A stretch of DNA of 64,000 bases from NCBI RefSeq assembly GCF_023023025.1, contig NZ_CP095481.1, positions 4,154,001 to 4,218,000 on the forward strand, given 5' to 3'. A program made the translations under genes and the position numbers. Within the stretch, counting starts at the first letter, position 1; every line of letters starts with the position of its first letter. This DNA comes from Amycolatopsis sp. WQ 127309. GTDB lineage: Bacteria; Actinomycetota; Actinomycetes; Mycobacteriales; Pseudonocardiaceae. The notes under the pieces were generated by a model. It was given only the letters and a program-made list of their open reading frames with translations, was not told the origin of the DNA and ran no database searches. This document shows, in pieces, positions 7,958 through 16,755 of this stretch.

Positions 7958-10852
7958 TCAGCCGTTTCCAGTGTCGGCCGCCGGCCACAGACCCAGCCCG
8001 GAGAAGTGTTCGCGGACATGGGCACGGACCTTCTCGTCCAGCTCGGCGACGAGCGCGATCGTCTGACGGGATTCGGTCGCCGCTTCGGTGTGCTTCCCAG
8101 TCGCCGCCAGGGACCGGACCAACGCCACCAGCGCGCGAGCGACCCGGGCGTGGTCGGCGGGGGAGCGGGACATGCCCAGCGCTTTACGCGCGAACAGCAG
8201 GACGTCGCCGTGTTCGCCGGCATCACAGCTGACCTCGCTCAACTCGACCAGCGCGAGGAGCGTCCGCTCGTGGTCCGCCGGGTAGCGCTCGTGGAGAGTG
8301 ACCGCTTCGGTGAAGAACCCGATGGTGTCGCCAGTCCGCCCGGATCGACGGCTCAGCAGACCGAGCTCCACCGCCATGGCGGCGTGCCGTCGGTGGTCAC
8401 CGAGTTCCGTGTAGCGCGTCTTCGCCTGCGAAAGGTGAACCGCGGCTTCTTCGAGCCTGTCCCGGCGACGGAAGTGCGTGCCGAGCGCGGCGTGCGCCGC
8501 CGCGGCCTGAGCGGGTTCGTCGAGGTCGTTCTGGATCTTCAGGAGCCGGCGGAGGTGGGACTCGGCATGGACGTGGTCACCCGAGCCTTCGAAGTGGCTC
8601 GCGAGCAGGAGCAGCACTTCGGACAGATCCCGGTCGTTGCGGGTGTTGCCGAAGATCGTGTTCGCCAGCTGGAGAGCCTCCTCGGTCTTCACCGGATCGC
8701 CCAGCGCGGTGTGGGTCCGCGCCAGCGCGATCAAGGCCTGCCCCTCGGCGTCGAGGTCGTGTTCGGCGCGGGCGGCCAGCAGGACGGCCTCGGCGGCGGC
8801 GTGCCATCCGGCACCGGTCTCCCTGAAGGCGAGGTGGGGACGCACGAGCCGCAGCAACGTCACCGCTCGAGCCGGGCAACTGAACGCAGCGCGGCGGATC
8901 GCGCCGCACAGGCTCGCTTCCTCGTCGGCCAGAAACGCCTTCGCTGCCGGGAAATCCGGCAAGTTCCCGGCTTGCGGCTTGTCGTCGGTGCGCCGATGGG
9001 CCGGTGCCAGCAGCTCCGCGGCCTCCGTGACCCGGGCGATGTACCAGTCGAGCAGCCGCACCGCGGCTTGCCGGCGGGCGGTAGGCGGATCGTGGGCGAG
9101 CGCGAGCCGCTCACCGGCGGCCCGGGTGAGGGTGTCCATGCGGTAGCGGCCGTCCTCACGGCTGACCAGGTACTGGGCGTCGAGCCCGGCGAGCGCCCCG
9201 CGAGTGGCTTCTTCATCGGCTCCGGCGAGCGCGAACACCGCTTCCCCGGCGATGCTGGGGACGATGTGGAGCGCGAGCGAACGGAAGAGGTGCGCCGCTG
9301 CGGGAGCGAGTGCGCGGTAGGACCACGTCAGAGAGGTCAGGATCGTTCCCGACGCCAGCTCGCCGGCCAGGAGCAGTTCCACCGGATTCGGCAGCTGCCC
9401 GGCGCCGGGCAGGAGTTCGGCGAGGGTGCGGATCGCTTGCGGGGTGCCGCCGGTGAGTTCGATGGCGGCCACCGGATCGGGCGGCTCGGACGAGGATCCT
9501 CGCAGCAGGCCACCGAGCAGCTGCCCCGTTTCGGCCGCGGTGAACCGGCCCACTTCCAGCCGGTAGGCGCCGTGGCGGGTCACGAGGTCGCTCAGCCGGT
9601 GCCGGCTGGTGACGACGACGATGCACTGCGCGCCGGCCGGGAGCAGGGGCACGATCTGCGCGGAGTCCCGTGCGTTGTCGAGGAACAACAGCACCCGGCG
9701 TTCGTCCAGCAGGGTCCGCAACATCGCGGTCCGGGCGCTCAGGCTCGCGGGCATCGTCGTCGCGGCGATGCCCAGCGCGTCGAGGAATTCGCCCAGCACC
9801 TCTATGGGCTCGCGCGGTGGTTCGCTGGCGTAGCCGGAGAGATCCGCGTGCAACTGGCCGTGGGGGAACTGCTCGCGGACGGCGTGCGCCCAGTGCAGTC
9901 CCAGCTCCGTCTTGCCGACACCGGGCGGTCCGGTGATGGCGACGATGAAGGTCACGGGCGACCCGCCGACGCGGGACCGCAGGAACAAGTCGTCCAGCCG
10001 CTCGAGATCCGCGGTGCGATCGACGAATTCGCTCACCGTCGACGGCAGCTGGGCGGGTGGTAAGGAGCGGAGCGCGGCCTGGGTGCGGTGGAAATCGTCG
10101 GGTGCGAGCAAATCCCGGGCCTGCAGCAGCCGGCGGTGCAGCTCCTGCAGGTCTCGCGCCGGTCCGGTGCCGAACGACCGGGCGGACCGGTCGTAGACCT
10201 GTTTCCAGTACGCGTCGAACTCTTCGTAGTGCCCGAGACCGTCCAGCGCGGTGAGCCGTTGTGAGATGTACTGGGTGTCGAACTCGTGCTCGACCATCGC
10301 GACGTCGAGGATCCGCAATACCTCGCGGTGGTTGACGCGTTCGAGCTCGACACCGCACAACGCCTGGTAGCCGGCGACCCGTTCGTAGCGGTCGAGGTCT
10401 TCGCGCTTCTGTTCCATCCAGACGGTGCCGAGGTCTTCGACCACCGGACCCCGCCAGAGGTCCATCGCTTCGCGGAGCGAGGCCTCGGCGTCGTCGAGTC
10501 GTCCCGCTCGCCGGGCGGCCCCGCTCTCCCGGACCAGGTCCTTGAACCGCACGTAGTCGAGGTCGTCGTCCTCGAGCAGGAACTGGTAGCCCCCGCGATG
10601 GGTGACGATCCGCGCCGAGACGCCGGAGCTGCGCAGGGAAGCCCGCAGTCGGCTGACGTAGGCCTGGAGGTCCTTCTTGGCGTGGCCGGGCGGGTTGTCG
10701 TCCCAGAGCGCCTCGGTGACGGTCCGGAGGGAGACGACCTTGCCGTGGTGGAGCATCAGCACGCCCAGCAGCGAACGTTCTTTTGCGCGCCCGAGTGCGA
10801 CCTTCCGCTCGCCGAGCCGGAGCTCTACGGGCCCCAGGATCCGGAACTCCAT
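7958..10852 (-). CDS. AfsR/SARP-family regulator (BTAD, NTPase, TPR)
   Basis: A 964-residue regulator. Domains in order: OmpR-like winged helix (about 1-95, starting MEFRILGPVELRLG), bacterial transcriptional activator domain (about 100-245), STAND/NB-ARC-like ATPase with Walker A GPPGVGKT (308-315) and VLLFLDN (Walker B), then a long TPR-like alpha-helical C-terminus. This is the AfsR architecture known to activate secondary-metabolite or differentiation genes in response to signals. The ATG at 10852 is chosen because GAGGAAA stands just upstream and the conserved N-terminus begins there. No biosynthetic core lies directly beside it, so its target is not obvious. Confidence 0.9.
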   Translation of the reverse strand: MEFRILGPVELRLGERKVALGRAKERSLLGVLMLHHGKVVSLRTVTEALWDDNPPGHAKKDLQAYVSRLRASLRSSGVSARIVTHRGGYQFLLEDDDLDYVRFKDLVRESGAARRAGRLDDAEASLREAMDLWRGPVVEDLGTVWMEQKREDLDRYERVAGYQALCGVELERVNHREVLRILDVAMVEHEFDTQYISQRLTALDGLGHYEEFDAYWKQVYDRSARSFGTGPARDLQELHRRLLQARDLLAPDDFHRTQAALRSLPPAQLPSTVSEFVDRTADLERLDDLFLRSRVGGSPVTFIVAITGPPGVGKTELGLHWAHAVREQFPHGQLHADLSGYASEPPREPIEVLGEFLDALGIAATTMPASLSARTAMLRTLLDERRVLLFLDNARDSAQIVPLLPAGAQCIVVVTSRHRLSDLVTRHGAYRLEVGRFTAAETGQLLGGLLRGSSSEPPDPVAAIELTGGTPQAIRTLAELLPGAGQLPNPVELLLAGELASGTILTSLTWSYRALAPAAAHLFRSLALHIVPSIAGEAVFALAGADEEATRGALAGLDAQYLVSREDGRYRMDTLTRAAGERLALAHDPPTARRQAAVRLLDWYIARVTEAAELLAPAHRRTDDKPQAGNLPDFPAAKAFLADEEASLCGAIRRAAFSCPARAVTLLRLVRPHLAFRETGAGWHAAAEAVLLAARAEHDLDAEGQALIALARTHTALGDPVKTEEALQLANTIFGNTRNDRDLSEVLLLLASHFEGSGDHVHAESHLRRLLKIQNDLDEPAQAAAAHAALGTHFRRRDRLEEAAVHLSQAKTRYTELGDHRRHAAMAVELGLLSRRSGRTGDTIGFFTEAVTLHERYPADHERTLLALVELSEVSCDAGEHGDVLLFARKALGMSRSPADHARVARALVALVRSLAATGKHTEAATESRQTIALVAELDEKVRAHVREHFSGLGLWPAADTGNG

Positions 10853-11038
10853 CGGGTTTCCTCGTCCACCCCCGGCTGGTCGGCAAGGACTTCCTGAACA
10901 GCACACTAACCCGCCGACCTGATCGTTTCAGCGCAGGTCAACGCCCTGTCAAGAATTTGTCCAGCAACCGGCAGCCGAAGTGTCAACCAGCCGCGTTCAC
11001 GATCACCCCGTACGACCGGCCCAGCGGGAGGTGGCCAG

Positions 11039-11752
11039 ATGTCGTGGACGGACGGAACCGGACGGATGTGGCGACGATTGTGCGGGCGGGGTGGCGCCCC
11101 GGCGCCGGAACCCACGGGCCGGTACGCGGAGATTCTCACGGATCCCGTGCACTGCACCGTTCTCGCTCTGGTCATCGATGGTTTCGCCGCCACGGAACGC
11201 ACGAACACGCACCGGTTGACGTTGCGGGCCGGCCTCTACGACGTGCTCCAGCGAGCATTGGCCGGCAGCGGTGTGGAGTGGGAAGACTGCCATCGCGCGG
11301 ATCTCGGCGAGGGCGTACTCGTCCTGATCCCCGCGGGTTACCCGAAAGCGATCTTCAGTGAACTGGTTCCCGGCGCGCTCGCGGAATCGCTGGCCGGCCA
11401 CAACAGCGCACACCGGCGACCGGAACGGATCAGGCTCCGAGTGGCCCTGCACGCGGGCGAGATCAGCCCCGATGCCCACGGCGCCACGGGAACCGCGATA
11501 GTGCACACGTTCCGGCTGCTCAACTCCGGCGTGATGAAGGAAGCATCGTGTCATGCGGGCGGCGACCTCGCGGTGATCGCATCCGCGTGGTTCTACGAAG
11601 AGATCATCCGCCACAGTCCCGCCAGCCGGCCCGATCGATATCGCCGGGTGTGCGTGAAGGAGAAGGAAACCGCGGCTTGCGGATGGATTCGCCTGCTGGG
11701 GGCGGAAGAAGAGGCGTGCCCCGATCGATATGACGACCCGGCAGTGGGTTGA
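11039..11752 (+). CDS. Degenerate class III nucleotidyl cyclase-like protein (copy 1)
   Basis: A 237-residue protein with GGGAGG upstream of its ATG. The blocks HCTVLALVIDGF, RADLGEGVLVL and ALHAGEIS correspond to conserved parts of the class III adenylate/guanylate cyclase fold. Compared with its paralogue at 13.4 kb, the first metal-binding Asp position carries Val and the second motif reads GEG instead of GDG. The catalytic Asn/Arg pair is not visible either, so it is probably not an active cyclase. Such cyclase-like proteins are frequent in actinomycetes near regulators; their role is unknown. It is followed by a minus-strand DUF397/HTH cluster. Confidence 0.7.
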   Translation: MSWTDGTGRMWRRLCGRGGAPAPEPTGRYAEILTDPVHCTVLALVIDGFAATERTNTHRLTLRAGLYDVLQRALAGSGVEWEDCHRADLGEGVLVLIPAGYPKAIFSELVPGALAESLAGHNSAHRRPERIRLRVALHAGEISPDAHGATGTAIVHTFRLLNSGVMKEASCHAGGDLAVIASAWFYEEIIRHSPASRPDRYRRVCVKEKETAACGWIRLLGAEEEACPDRYDDPAVG

Positions 11753-11780
11753 GGACGCTGGGTGGCGTCCTGACTCTATT

Positions 11781-12005
11781 TCAAGCTTGGTCTTCCTGTG
11801 GCGTCATCGCGTGGAGGAAGGCCGCCCACGTGGTCGGCGAGAATGTGATTAAAGGTGCGTCGGTTCGACGGTTCTCGCTCTCTCGAACGAGGATGGCGTC
11901 GGACTTGAAGTGGACTTCGACCCCGCCTCCTCGAGGATCGGAGTAACTGCTTCTAAACCATTTTTGCTTGCGGGGTGAGATGGGAGGATTCTCGAAATCT
12001 GGCAT
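11781..12005 (-). CDS. DUF397 protein (copy 1)
   Basis: A 74-residue protein starting MPDFENPP with a good GAGGAAGG ribosome site. It shows the DUF397 pattern: WFRSSYSDPRGGGVEV, then VRESENRRTDAPLITFSPTTW and a C-terminal FLHAM. DUF397 proteins are small partners of HTH-DUF5753 regulators and work, where studied in Streptomyces (for example WhiJ-type systems), as modulators of the DNA-binding partner. The typical Cys of the family (SCVEV) is replaced by Gly-Gly-Val here. It is the last gene of a three-gene minus-strand cluster, with 68 bases to the second DUF397 gene. Confidence 0.82.
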   Translation of the reverse strand: MPDFENPPISPRKQKWFRSSYSDPRGGGVEVHFKSDAILVRESENRRTDAPLITFSPTTWAAFLHAMTPQEDQA

Positions 12006-12073
12006 GGGCCTTCCTCGAGTTGATCGCTGAATCTTCGCTGGATGAGGGGTCCGGCTGTGCCCCCATCCCCGCG

Positions 12074-12304
12074 TTATCTCTGGACGTCGATGCCCTCCGG
12101 GGTGACGAACTTCAGGAACGTTGTCCACGCGGATGGGGAAAAGGTGATGACCGGTGAATCGGTCCGGCGGTCTTTGCTGTCTCGGACCAGGGCGACCTCG
12201 GGTTTGAGCCACGTTTCGACGCAGCTACCGCCGGCGTTGGAATGACTGCTCGTGAACCACCCGTTGCGGTCGCGCTCTGCGGGGGGCGTGATTTCTGTCG
12301 TCAA
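12074..12304 (-). CDS. DUF397 protein (copy 2)
   Basis: A protein of about 76 residues with the classical DUF397 signature WFTSSHSNAGGSCVETW and VRDSKDRRTDSPVITFSPSAW. Two starts are possible: a TTG at 12304 with AAGGAA six bases upstream, whose TTGA overlaps the stop of the HTH gene, or a GTG at 12322 without a clear ribosome site. The TTG is favoured. The overlap implies co-translation with the HTH-DUF5753 regulator and hence a direct functional pair. Confidence 0.85.
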   Translation of the reverse strand: MTTEITPPAERDRNGWFTSSHSNAGGSCVETWLKPEVALVRDSKDRRTDSPVITFSPSAWTTFLKFVTPEGIDVQR

Positions 12305-13167
12305 TCGAGTTCCTTGGCGCACTTTCGTATCAGGGGGAGTGTTTCCTTTTTATCCAGGGCTCGCCGGTAAGCATCCCGGAAAGTTGTGATCAGATTCCTG
12401 ACCTGCACGGGGTCGTCGATGATTCCCCATGTCGTCACCGTTTCCTGCCAGGCCAAGGTCGGCAGTCGCGGGTTGTCGAAATCGATGAGGACCACCGTTG
12501 CCCCGCCGAAAAGGCCGCATGAGGTGGCGGTGAACGGGATCACGCGGATGTCGAGCTTCTCCGGGTGTTGCTCGATCAGCGCGGCGAGGTGCGCGAGCTG
12601 GCTGCGCAGCACACGTGGGCCGCCGATTTGCTGCCGGAGCGCGGCCTCGCTGATCAGGGCGGTGAACGTGAACGCGTCGTTCTCGTCGGTCAGCCGTACC
12701 TGCCGGCGAAGCCGGGCCTCCACGCGCTGGTCGACCTCGACCCGGCGCATCGTCACGTCGGGCGTCATGATCGCCCGGGTGTAATCGGCCGTTTGCAGCA
12801 ACCCTGGAATCAACAGATTTTCGTAGTTCCGCACACCTCGGGCGCCCTGCTCGAGGCCGAACAGTCGCTGGAGCTCGTCGTCGAAGAGGGCGGAGTACCG
12901 GGTCCACCAGCCGCGCTCCTTGGCCGCGGCGCGCAGGGCCAGCAGCTCCTCTTTCTCCTCGTCGTCGAACTCGAAGAGCTCGATGATTCGGCTGAGGCTC
13001 TCCAAGGAGAGGATCTTGCGTTCGTTCTCGACGGCTGACCAGTAGTTCCGGGAAAAGCCGAGTGTCTCGGTGATGGTCCTGACCTCGACGCCCAGCTGGG
13101 CTCGCCGTCCCTTCAGGCGCAGGGCGAGTTCCCAGGAGGCGACGACCGGCGACGGCGAAGCAGTCAT
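12301..13167 (-). CDS. HTH (XRE-type) regulator with DUF5753
   Basis: A 288-residue protein, start MTASPSPVV, preceded by CGGAGGAAGAC. The N-terminal HTH (about residues 12-70) contains LKGRRAQLGVEVRTITETLG and WSAVENERKILSLES. The rest is the DUF5753 domain with ENLLIPGLLQTADYTRAI, a typical ligand- or partner-binding module. In Streptomyces such HTH-DUF5753 plus DUF397 pairs (WhiJ/AbaA type) act in development and antibiotic production. A perfect 13-bp dyad at 13288 in the divergent space to the cyclase-like gene may be its operator. Confidence 0.9.
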   Translation of the reverse strand: MTASPSPVVASWELALRLKGRRAQLGVEVRTITETLGFSRNYWSAVENERKILSLESLSRIIELFEFDDEEKEELLALRAAAKERGWWTRYSALFDDELQRLFGLEQGARGVRNYENLLIPGLLQTADYTRAIMTPDVTMRRVEVDQRVEARLRRQVRLTDENDAFTFTALISEAALRQQIGGPRVLRSQLAHLAALIEQHPEKLDIRVIPFTATSCGLFGGATVVLIDFDNPRLPTLAWQETVTTWGIIDDPVQVRNLITTFRDAYRRALDKKETLPLIRKCAKELD

Positions 13168-13287
13168 GTCTTCCTCCGCTGGTGACCGACGTGGCCGGCC
13201 GAGGGACAGTGTGCGGCAAAACTCGAGACGTCCGACAGGGTTCACAACTGCTGCACGCGCGACAGCACCTGCAAACTACACAGGCGC

Positions 13288-13300
13288 GGTTACGGTAACC
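13288..13300. promoter_or_regulatory. 13-bp perfect dyad, candidate operator
   Basis: GGTTACGGTAACC has perfect 6-bp arms around one base and lies between the divergent HTH-DUF5753 gene and the cyclase-like gene. A further half-site (GTAACC) occurs about 45 bases downstream at 13344. The HTH protein is the obvious candidate binder. Confidence 0.45.
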
Positions 13301-13419
13301 GAACGATGACACTGGTGCGCCATCGGTGTCTTATTCCGTTGCGTAACCTGAGGGTAGCTGTCACGGCGCTGCGACAACTCGCGCGACGCGCCCTCGAACG
13401 GTGGATGCAGGAGAACGCG

Positions 13420-14205
13420 ATGTCCGATCCCGAGACGACGAGGCCGGCTGCCGCGCGGCCCGGCGGGCGGACACGGGGGTGGGATCTGCTGCGCTCCGGG
13501 CAGGTGCCGGGTGCAATCGGTGTCGCGTCGTCGCCGCAGTTCCACGGCGAGGGCCCGGATGCGGTGGGCTGGCGGGGGAGCGTCGGGCTCGACACGACGC
13601 ACTGCACGATGGTCGTCGTCGACGTCGAGGGATTCGGCCGGCACAGTCGTACCAATCCCAACAAGGTGCGAATTCGGCGCGGGATGTATCGCGCTATCGA
13701 GCGGTCCTTCGCCGCCGCCGAGATCCCGTGGGCCGGATGCCGGCACGCGGATCTGGGGGACGGTGTGCTCGTCTTGGCTTCCGCGGAGATTTCCAAGACG
13801 CTGTTCGCCGATTTCCTTCCCGGCTTCCTCGCTGACGAGTTGGCGGCCCACAACGGAGTCCACCCGCCCGAGGAGCGCATGCGGCTCAGGCTGGCGCTGC
13901 ACGCCGGCGAGGTGTCGTACGACGATCACGGCGTGACCGGCTCGTCGATCATCCACGCCCAGTGCCTGCTGGACGCACCGGAGTTGAAGACCGCGCTGGC
14001 GGACACCGCGGCGGTGCTGGCCGTGATCGCCTCGGACTGGTTCTTCGACGAGGTGATCCGGCACAGCGAACACTCGGGCGCTGCCGCCTACCGGCCGGTC
14101 GCGGTCGTGGACGGAGATCGCCCCGCCGCGGCGTGGATCCGGCTTTTCGCGGCCCGGCCTGCGGTACGGCCACACAACCTGCGGAGTCAACGGCGTTCGC
14201 AATAG
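13420..14205 (+). CDS. Class III nucleotidyl cyclase-like protein (copy 2)
   Basis: A 261-residue paralogue of the protein at 11.0 kb. The start MSDPETT has CAGGAG at a good distance; a start five codons earlier is also open. HCTMVVVDVEGFGR keeps the Asp that binds metal in real cyclases, and RHADLGDGVLVL keeps the second acidic site, followed by LALHAGEVSYDDHGVTG. The residues that orient the nucleotide base and stabilise the transition state are not evident, so activity is uncertain. A Gly/Arg/Pro-rich N-terminus of about 70 residues precedes the domain. Confidence 0.72.
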   Translation: MSDPETTRPAAARPGGRTRGWDLLRSGQVPGAIGVASSPQFHGEGPDAVGWRGSVGLDTTHCTMVVVDVEGFGRHSRTNPNKVRIRRGMYRAIERSFAAAEIPWAGCRHADLGDGVLVLASAEISKTLFADFLPGFLADELAAHNGVHPPEERMRLRLALHAGEVSYDDHGVTGSSIIHAQCLLDAPELKTALADTAAVLAVIASDWFFDEVIRHSEHSGAAAYRPVAVVDGDRPAAAWIRLFAARPAVRPHNLRSQRRSQ

Positions 14206-14220
14206 CCGCTACGTGCGGCT
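14204..14220. terminator. Short hairpin at the end of the cyclase-like gene
   Basis: AGCCGC (14204-14209) and GCGGCT (14215-14220) form a perfect 6-bp stem over the stop codon with a 5-base loop. Weak; no T tract follows. Confidence 0.35.
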
Positions 14221-14223
14221 CGA

Positions 14224-14247
14224 AACTCTCGAAAATCTTCGAAAGTT
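14224..14247 (+). promoter_or_regulatory. 24-bp imperfect palindrome upstream of the xylanase gene
   Basis: Twenty of 24 positions are self-complementary, with a core of repeated TCGAAA units. It resembles the GAAA-N-TTTC elements described in front of Streptomyces xylanase genes. It lies 74 bases before the GH11 start, so it is a plausible repressor site for xylan-responsive control. Confidence 0.5.
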
Positions 14248-14321
14248 ATTGCCCAACCAACCGTGCGGAAATCATGCTTCCGTCATCCTGGCTTGCCTGC
14301 CAGCCTCAATGAGGAGGAAGC

Positions 14322-14987
14322 ATGCGCACCAAGAACCACGGCCGCTTCAGGGCGTTGACCGGCGGGGTCGCCCTGGCGCTGATCGCCGCGTTGACGCCGG
14401 GGGTCGCCCACGCCGACACCGTTGTCACCACCAACCAGACCGGGACCAGCAACGGCTACTACTACTCCTTCTGGACCGATGGTGGTGGCTCGGTTTCGAT
14501 GACGCTCGGCTCCGGTGGCAACTACCGCACCTCCTGGAGCAACACCGGGAACTTCGTCGCCGGCAAGGGGTGGAGCAACGGGAGCCGGCGGACCGTGAAC
14601 TACTCCGGCAGCTTCAACCCCTCCGGCAACGGCTATCTCGCGCTCTACGGCTGGACGTCGAACCCGCTCGTCGAGTACTACATCGTCGACAACTGGGGCA
14701 CCTACCGGCCCACCGGTACCTACAAGGGCACCGTCACCAGCGACGGCGGCACCTACGACGTCTACCAGACCACGCGGTACAACGCGCCGTCCGTCGAAGG
14801 GACCAAGACCTTCAACCAGTACTGGAGCGTGCGGCAGCAGAAGCGGACCGGTGGCACCATCACCACCGGCAACCACTTCGACGCGTGGGCGCGCTACGGC
14901 ATGCGGCTCGGCAACTTCAGCTACTACATGATCCTCGCGACCGAGGGTTACCAGAGCAGCGGCAACTCGAACCTGACGGTGGGCTGA
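14322..14987 (+). CDS. Secreted endo-1,4-beta-xylanase, GH11
   Basis: A 221-residue protein with a signal peptide (residues 1-31, cut after AHA), preceded by GAGGAGGAAGC. The mature enzyme is a single GH11 beta-jelly-roll. The nucleophile is Glu118 in [13 protein letters not shown] and the acid/base Glu208 in ATEGYQSSG. It has no carbohydrate-binding module, unlike Streptomyces XlnB, and ends right after the catalytic domain. It cuts internal beta-1,4 bonds of xylan outside the cell. The downstream deacetylase starts two bases after its stop, so xylan backbone cleavage and deacetylation are co-expressed. Confidence 0.96.
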   Translation: MRTKNHGRFRALTGGVALALIAALTPGVAHADTVVTTNQTGTSNGYYYSFWTDGGGSVSMTLGSGGNYRTSWSNTGNFVAGKGWSNGSRRTVNYSGSFNPSGNGYLALYGWTSNPLVEYYIVDNWGTYRPTGTYKGTVTSDGGTYDVYQTTRYNAPSVEGTKTFNQYWSVRQQKRTGGTITTGNHFDAWARYGMRLGNFSYYMILATEGYQSSGNSNLTVG

Positions 14988-14989
14988 TC

Positions 14990-15646
14990 ATGCGCAAATC
15001 CCTGGTGGCCGCCGCCATGCTGGCCGCGGCGAGCACGATCTCCGTCACCCCGGCCCACGCGGCCGCCTGTTCCGGGTACGTCGGGCTCACCTTCGACGAC
15101 GGTCCGTCGAACGGCAACACTCCCGCGCTGCTGACCGCGTTGCGGCAGAACGGCTTGCGCGCGACGATGTTCAACGAGGGCCAGTACGCGGCCGCGTACC
15201 CGGCCCAGGTGCGGGCGGAGGTGAGCGCCGGGATGTGGGTCGGCAACCACAGTTACACGCACCCGCACCTGATCCAGCAGAGCCAGTCCCAAGTGGACTC
15301 GGAGGTCTCCCGGACGCAGCAGGCGATCGCCGGCGCCGGCGGCGGCACCCCGCGTCTGTTCCGGCCGCCGTACGGCGAGACCAACACGACCCTCCGGACG
15401 GTCGAAGCGAAGTACGGTCTCACCCAGATCATCTGGGACGTCGATTCGCAGGACTGGAACGGCGCGAGCGTGGACGCGATCGTCGCGGCCAACGCCCGGC
15501 TGCAGAACGGCCAGATCATCCTGATGCACGAGTGGCCGGCCAACACCCGGACGGCGATCCCGCGCATCGCGCAGGGGCTGGCCTCCCGCGGCCTGTGCGC
15601 GGGGATGATCTCCCCGCAGACGGGCCGCGCGGTCGCGCCGGCCTGA
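14990..15646 (+). CDS. Secreted CE4 polysaccharide deacetylase (likely acetylxylan esterase)
   Basis: A 218-residue protein with a signal peptide (cut near AHA at residue 24). NodB-fold motifs are complete: TFDDG (Asp36/Asp37), metal-binding HSYTH (His87, His91), RPPYGE (125-130) and the last catalytic His180 in ILMHEW. CE4 enzymes remove acetyl groups from chitin, peptidoglycan or xylan; the coupling to a GH11 xylanase gene, as in Streptomyces axeA loci, favours acetylxylan as substrate. Translation is probably coupled to the xylanase, since only two bases separate stop and ATG. No binding module is attached. Confidence 0.92.
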   Translation: MRKSLVAAAMLAAASTISVTPAHAAACSGYVGLTFDDGPSNGNTPALLTALRQNGLRATMFNEGQYAAAYPAQVRAEVSAGMWVGNHSYTHPHLIQQSQSQVDSEVSRTQQAIAGAGGGTPRLFRPPYGETNTTLRTVEAKYGLTQIIWDVDSQDWNGASVDAIVAANARLQNGQIILMHEWPANTRTAIPRIAQGLASRGLCAGMISPQTGRAVAPA

Positions 15647-15651
15647 ACCGG

Positions 15652-15685
15652 ACGCGCGGCGGCTCCCCGGCGAGCCGCCGCGCGT
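15652..15685. terminator. Bidirectional terminator hairpin
   Basis: Perfect 14-bp arms ACGCGCGGCGGCTC (15652-15665) and GAGCCGCCGCGCGT (15672-15685) with a 6-base loop, placed between the convergent deacetylase and membrane-protein genes. Confidence 0.85.
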
Positions 15686-16437
15686 CAGTTCACGTACCAC
15701 TCGACCCGGACGGCCGTCGCCGATCGGGTCCGCAGCTCCGCGCACACCTCGTGCGTCACGAGCACGCCCGTGCGCCGGCAGAGCCGGGGCACCCCGTCGA
15801 TCTCGCTCGCCGGGGTGAAACCGTGCGGCACGAGGTAGCCGCGCATCACCTCGGTGGCGCGGTCGCCGGTGGCGTCCAGGACACCCCAGCACCCGCCGGA
15901 CCCGCAGCCGACGGTCCGCACGACCGTCAGCTGGGAGGGCCCGGGCGCGACGCCTTCGTCCGTGGGCGGCGCTTCCCACTCCGAGAACACGACGACGCCG
16001 GCCGCCGCGAACCCGACGACCACCGTGGTGAGCAGCAGCGAGCTGGGACGCTGCCGTTCGACGAGCATCCCGACGGCGCCGACGACGGCCGCGAGAGCGG
16101 TGTGGAACCAGTAGACCTCGATCGCCGCGGGCACCCACGGCCCGGCCAGCTCGAGCCCGCGCGGCACCGTGAACCAGGCCAGCAGGAGCAGCAGGAGCAG
16201 CCCGAAGAGCACGCCGGTTCGCGGTGCCGTCGCGAGGAAGCACCAGGCGATGATCGGAAGCAGCCCGAAGAAGGCCGCGAAGGGGTGCTCCCCGGAGAAC
16301 GCGGCGACGCCGACGGCGGCGGCGACCAGGGCGATCCGCCACCAGTGCCGCTTCAGCCGTGAGAGCAAGACGGCCCGAACGGCTACCCCGGAGTCGGTCA
16401 CCGGACGATTGTCCCGCGGCCGGCGCCGATGGGTCAC
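15685..16437 (-). CDS. Membrane protein of unknown function with external C-terminal domain
   Basis: A protein of up to 250 residues. The GTG at 16437 and another at 16401 (giving VTDSGVAV) are both possible; neither has a convincing ribosome site. Four hydrophobic segments are visible (about 35-52, 53-72, 74-90 and 108-150), after which a soluble domain of about 95 residues contains TVGCGSGGCWGVLD and a second Cys pair, so a disulfide-bonded extracellular domain is likely. I do not recognise a family. It stands alone on the minus strand, convergent with the xylan operon. Confidence 0.7.
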   Translation of the reverse strand: MTHRRRPRDNRPVTDSGVAVRAVLLSRLKRHWWRIALVAAAVGVAAFSGEHPFAAFFGLLPIIAWCFLATAPRTGVLFGLLLLLLLAWFTVPRGLELAGPWVPAAIEVYWFHTALAAVVGAVGMLVERQRPSSLLLTTVVVGFAAAGVVVFSEWEAPPTDEGVAPGPSQLTVVRTVGCGSGGCWGVLDATGDRATEVMRGYLVPHGFTPASEIDGVPRLCRRTGVLVTHEVCAELRTRSATAVRVEWYVN

Positions 16438-16509
16438 CGCGCTGCCCAGCGGAGTGCCTCGCTCAGGGGCCGGAGTGCCCGCCGTCAGGCATCCGGCGGT
16501 TGGCCCGGC

Positions 16510-16702
16510 TCAGCGTCCGTCCTCGTCCAGCGCCCGCCGTACCGCCGAGCGCAGCCAGGAGTGCCCGTCGTCCGCGGAGTTCCGTGGGTGCCACGCCATG
16601 CCGATCACCACCCGCCGTCGCAGGTCGACGTCCGCCAGGGCCCCGACCTCCAGGTCGACCTGGCCGTCGCGCAGGGCCGGGCCTGCATCCCGGCCGGCTG
16701 AG
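16510..16702 (-). pseudogene. C-terminal remnant resembling a LysR-type regulator
   Basis: The minus strand encodes LRDGQVDLEVGALADVDL, then RRRVVIGMAWHPRNS and SWLRSAVRRALDEDGR before a stop. This reads like the end of the effector-binding domain of a LysR regulator, but the frame upstream loses all similarity and no start fits. About 60 residues of a normal 300 remain. It lies between the membrane protein and the hydrolase gene. Confidence 0.45.
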
Positions 16703-16755
16703 GACTGGAACCGGCGGGGCGCATGAGGCAGGGTGGGCGGAACGAGGAGGCGACG

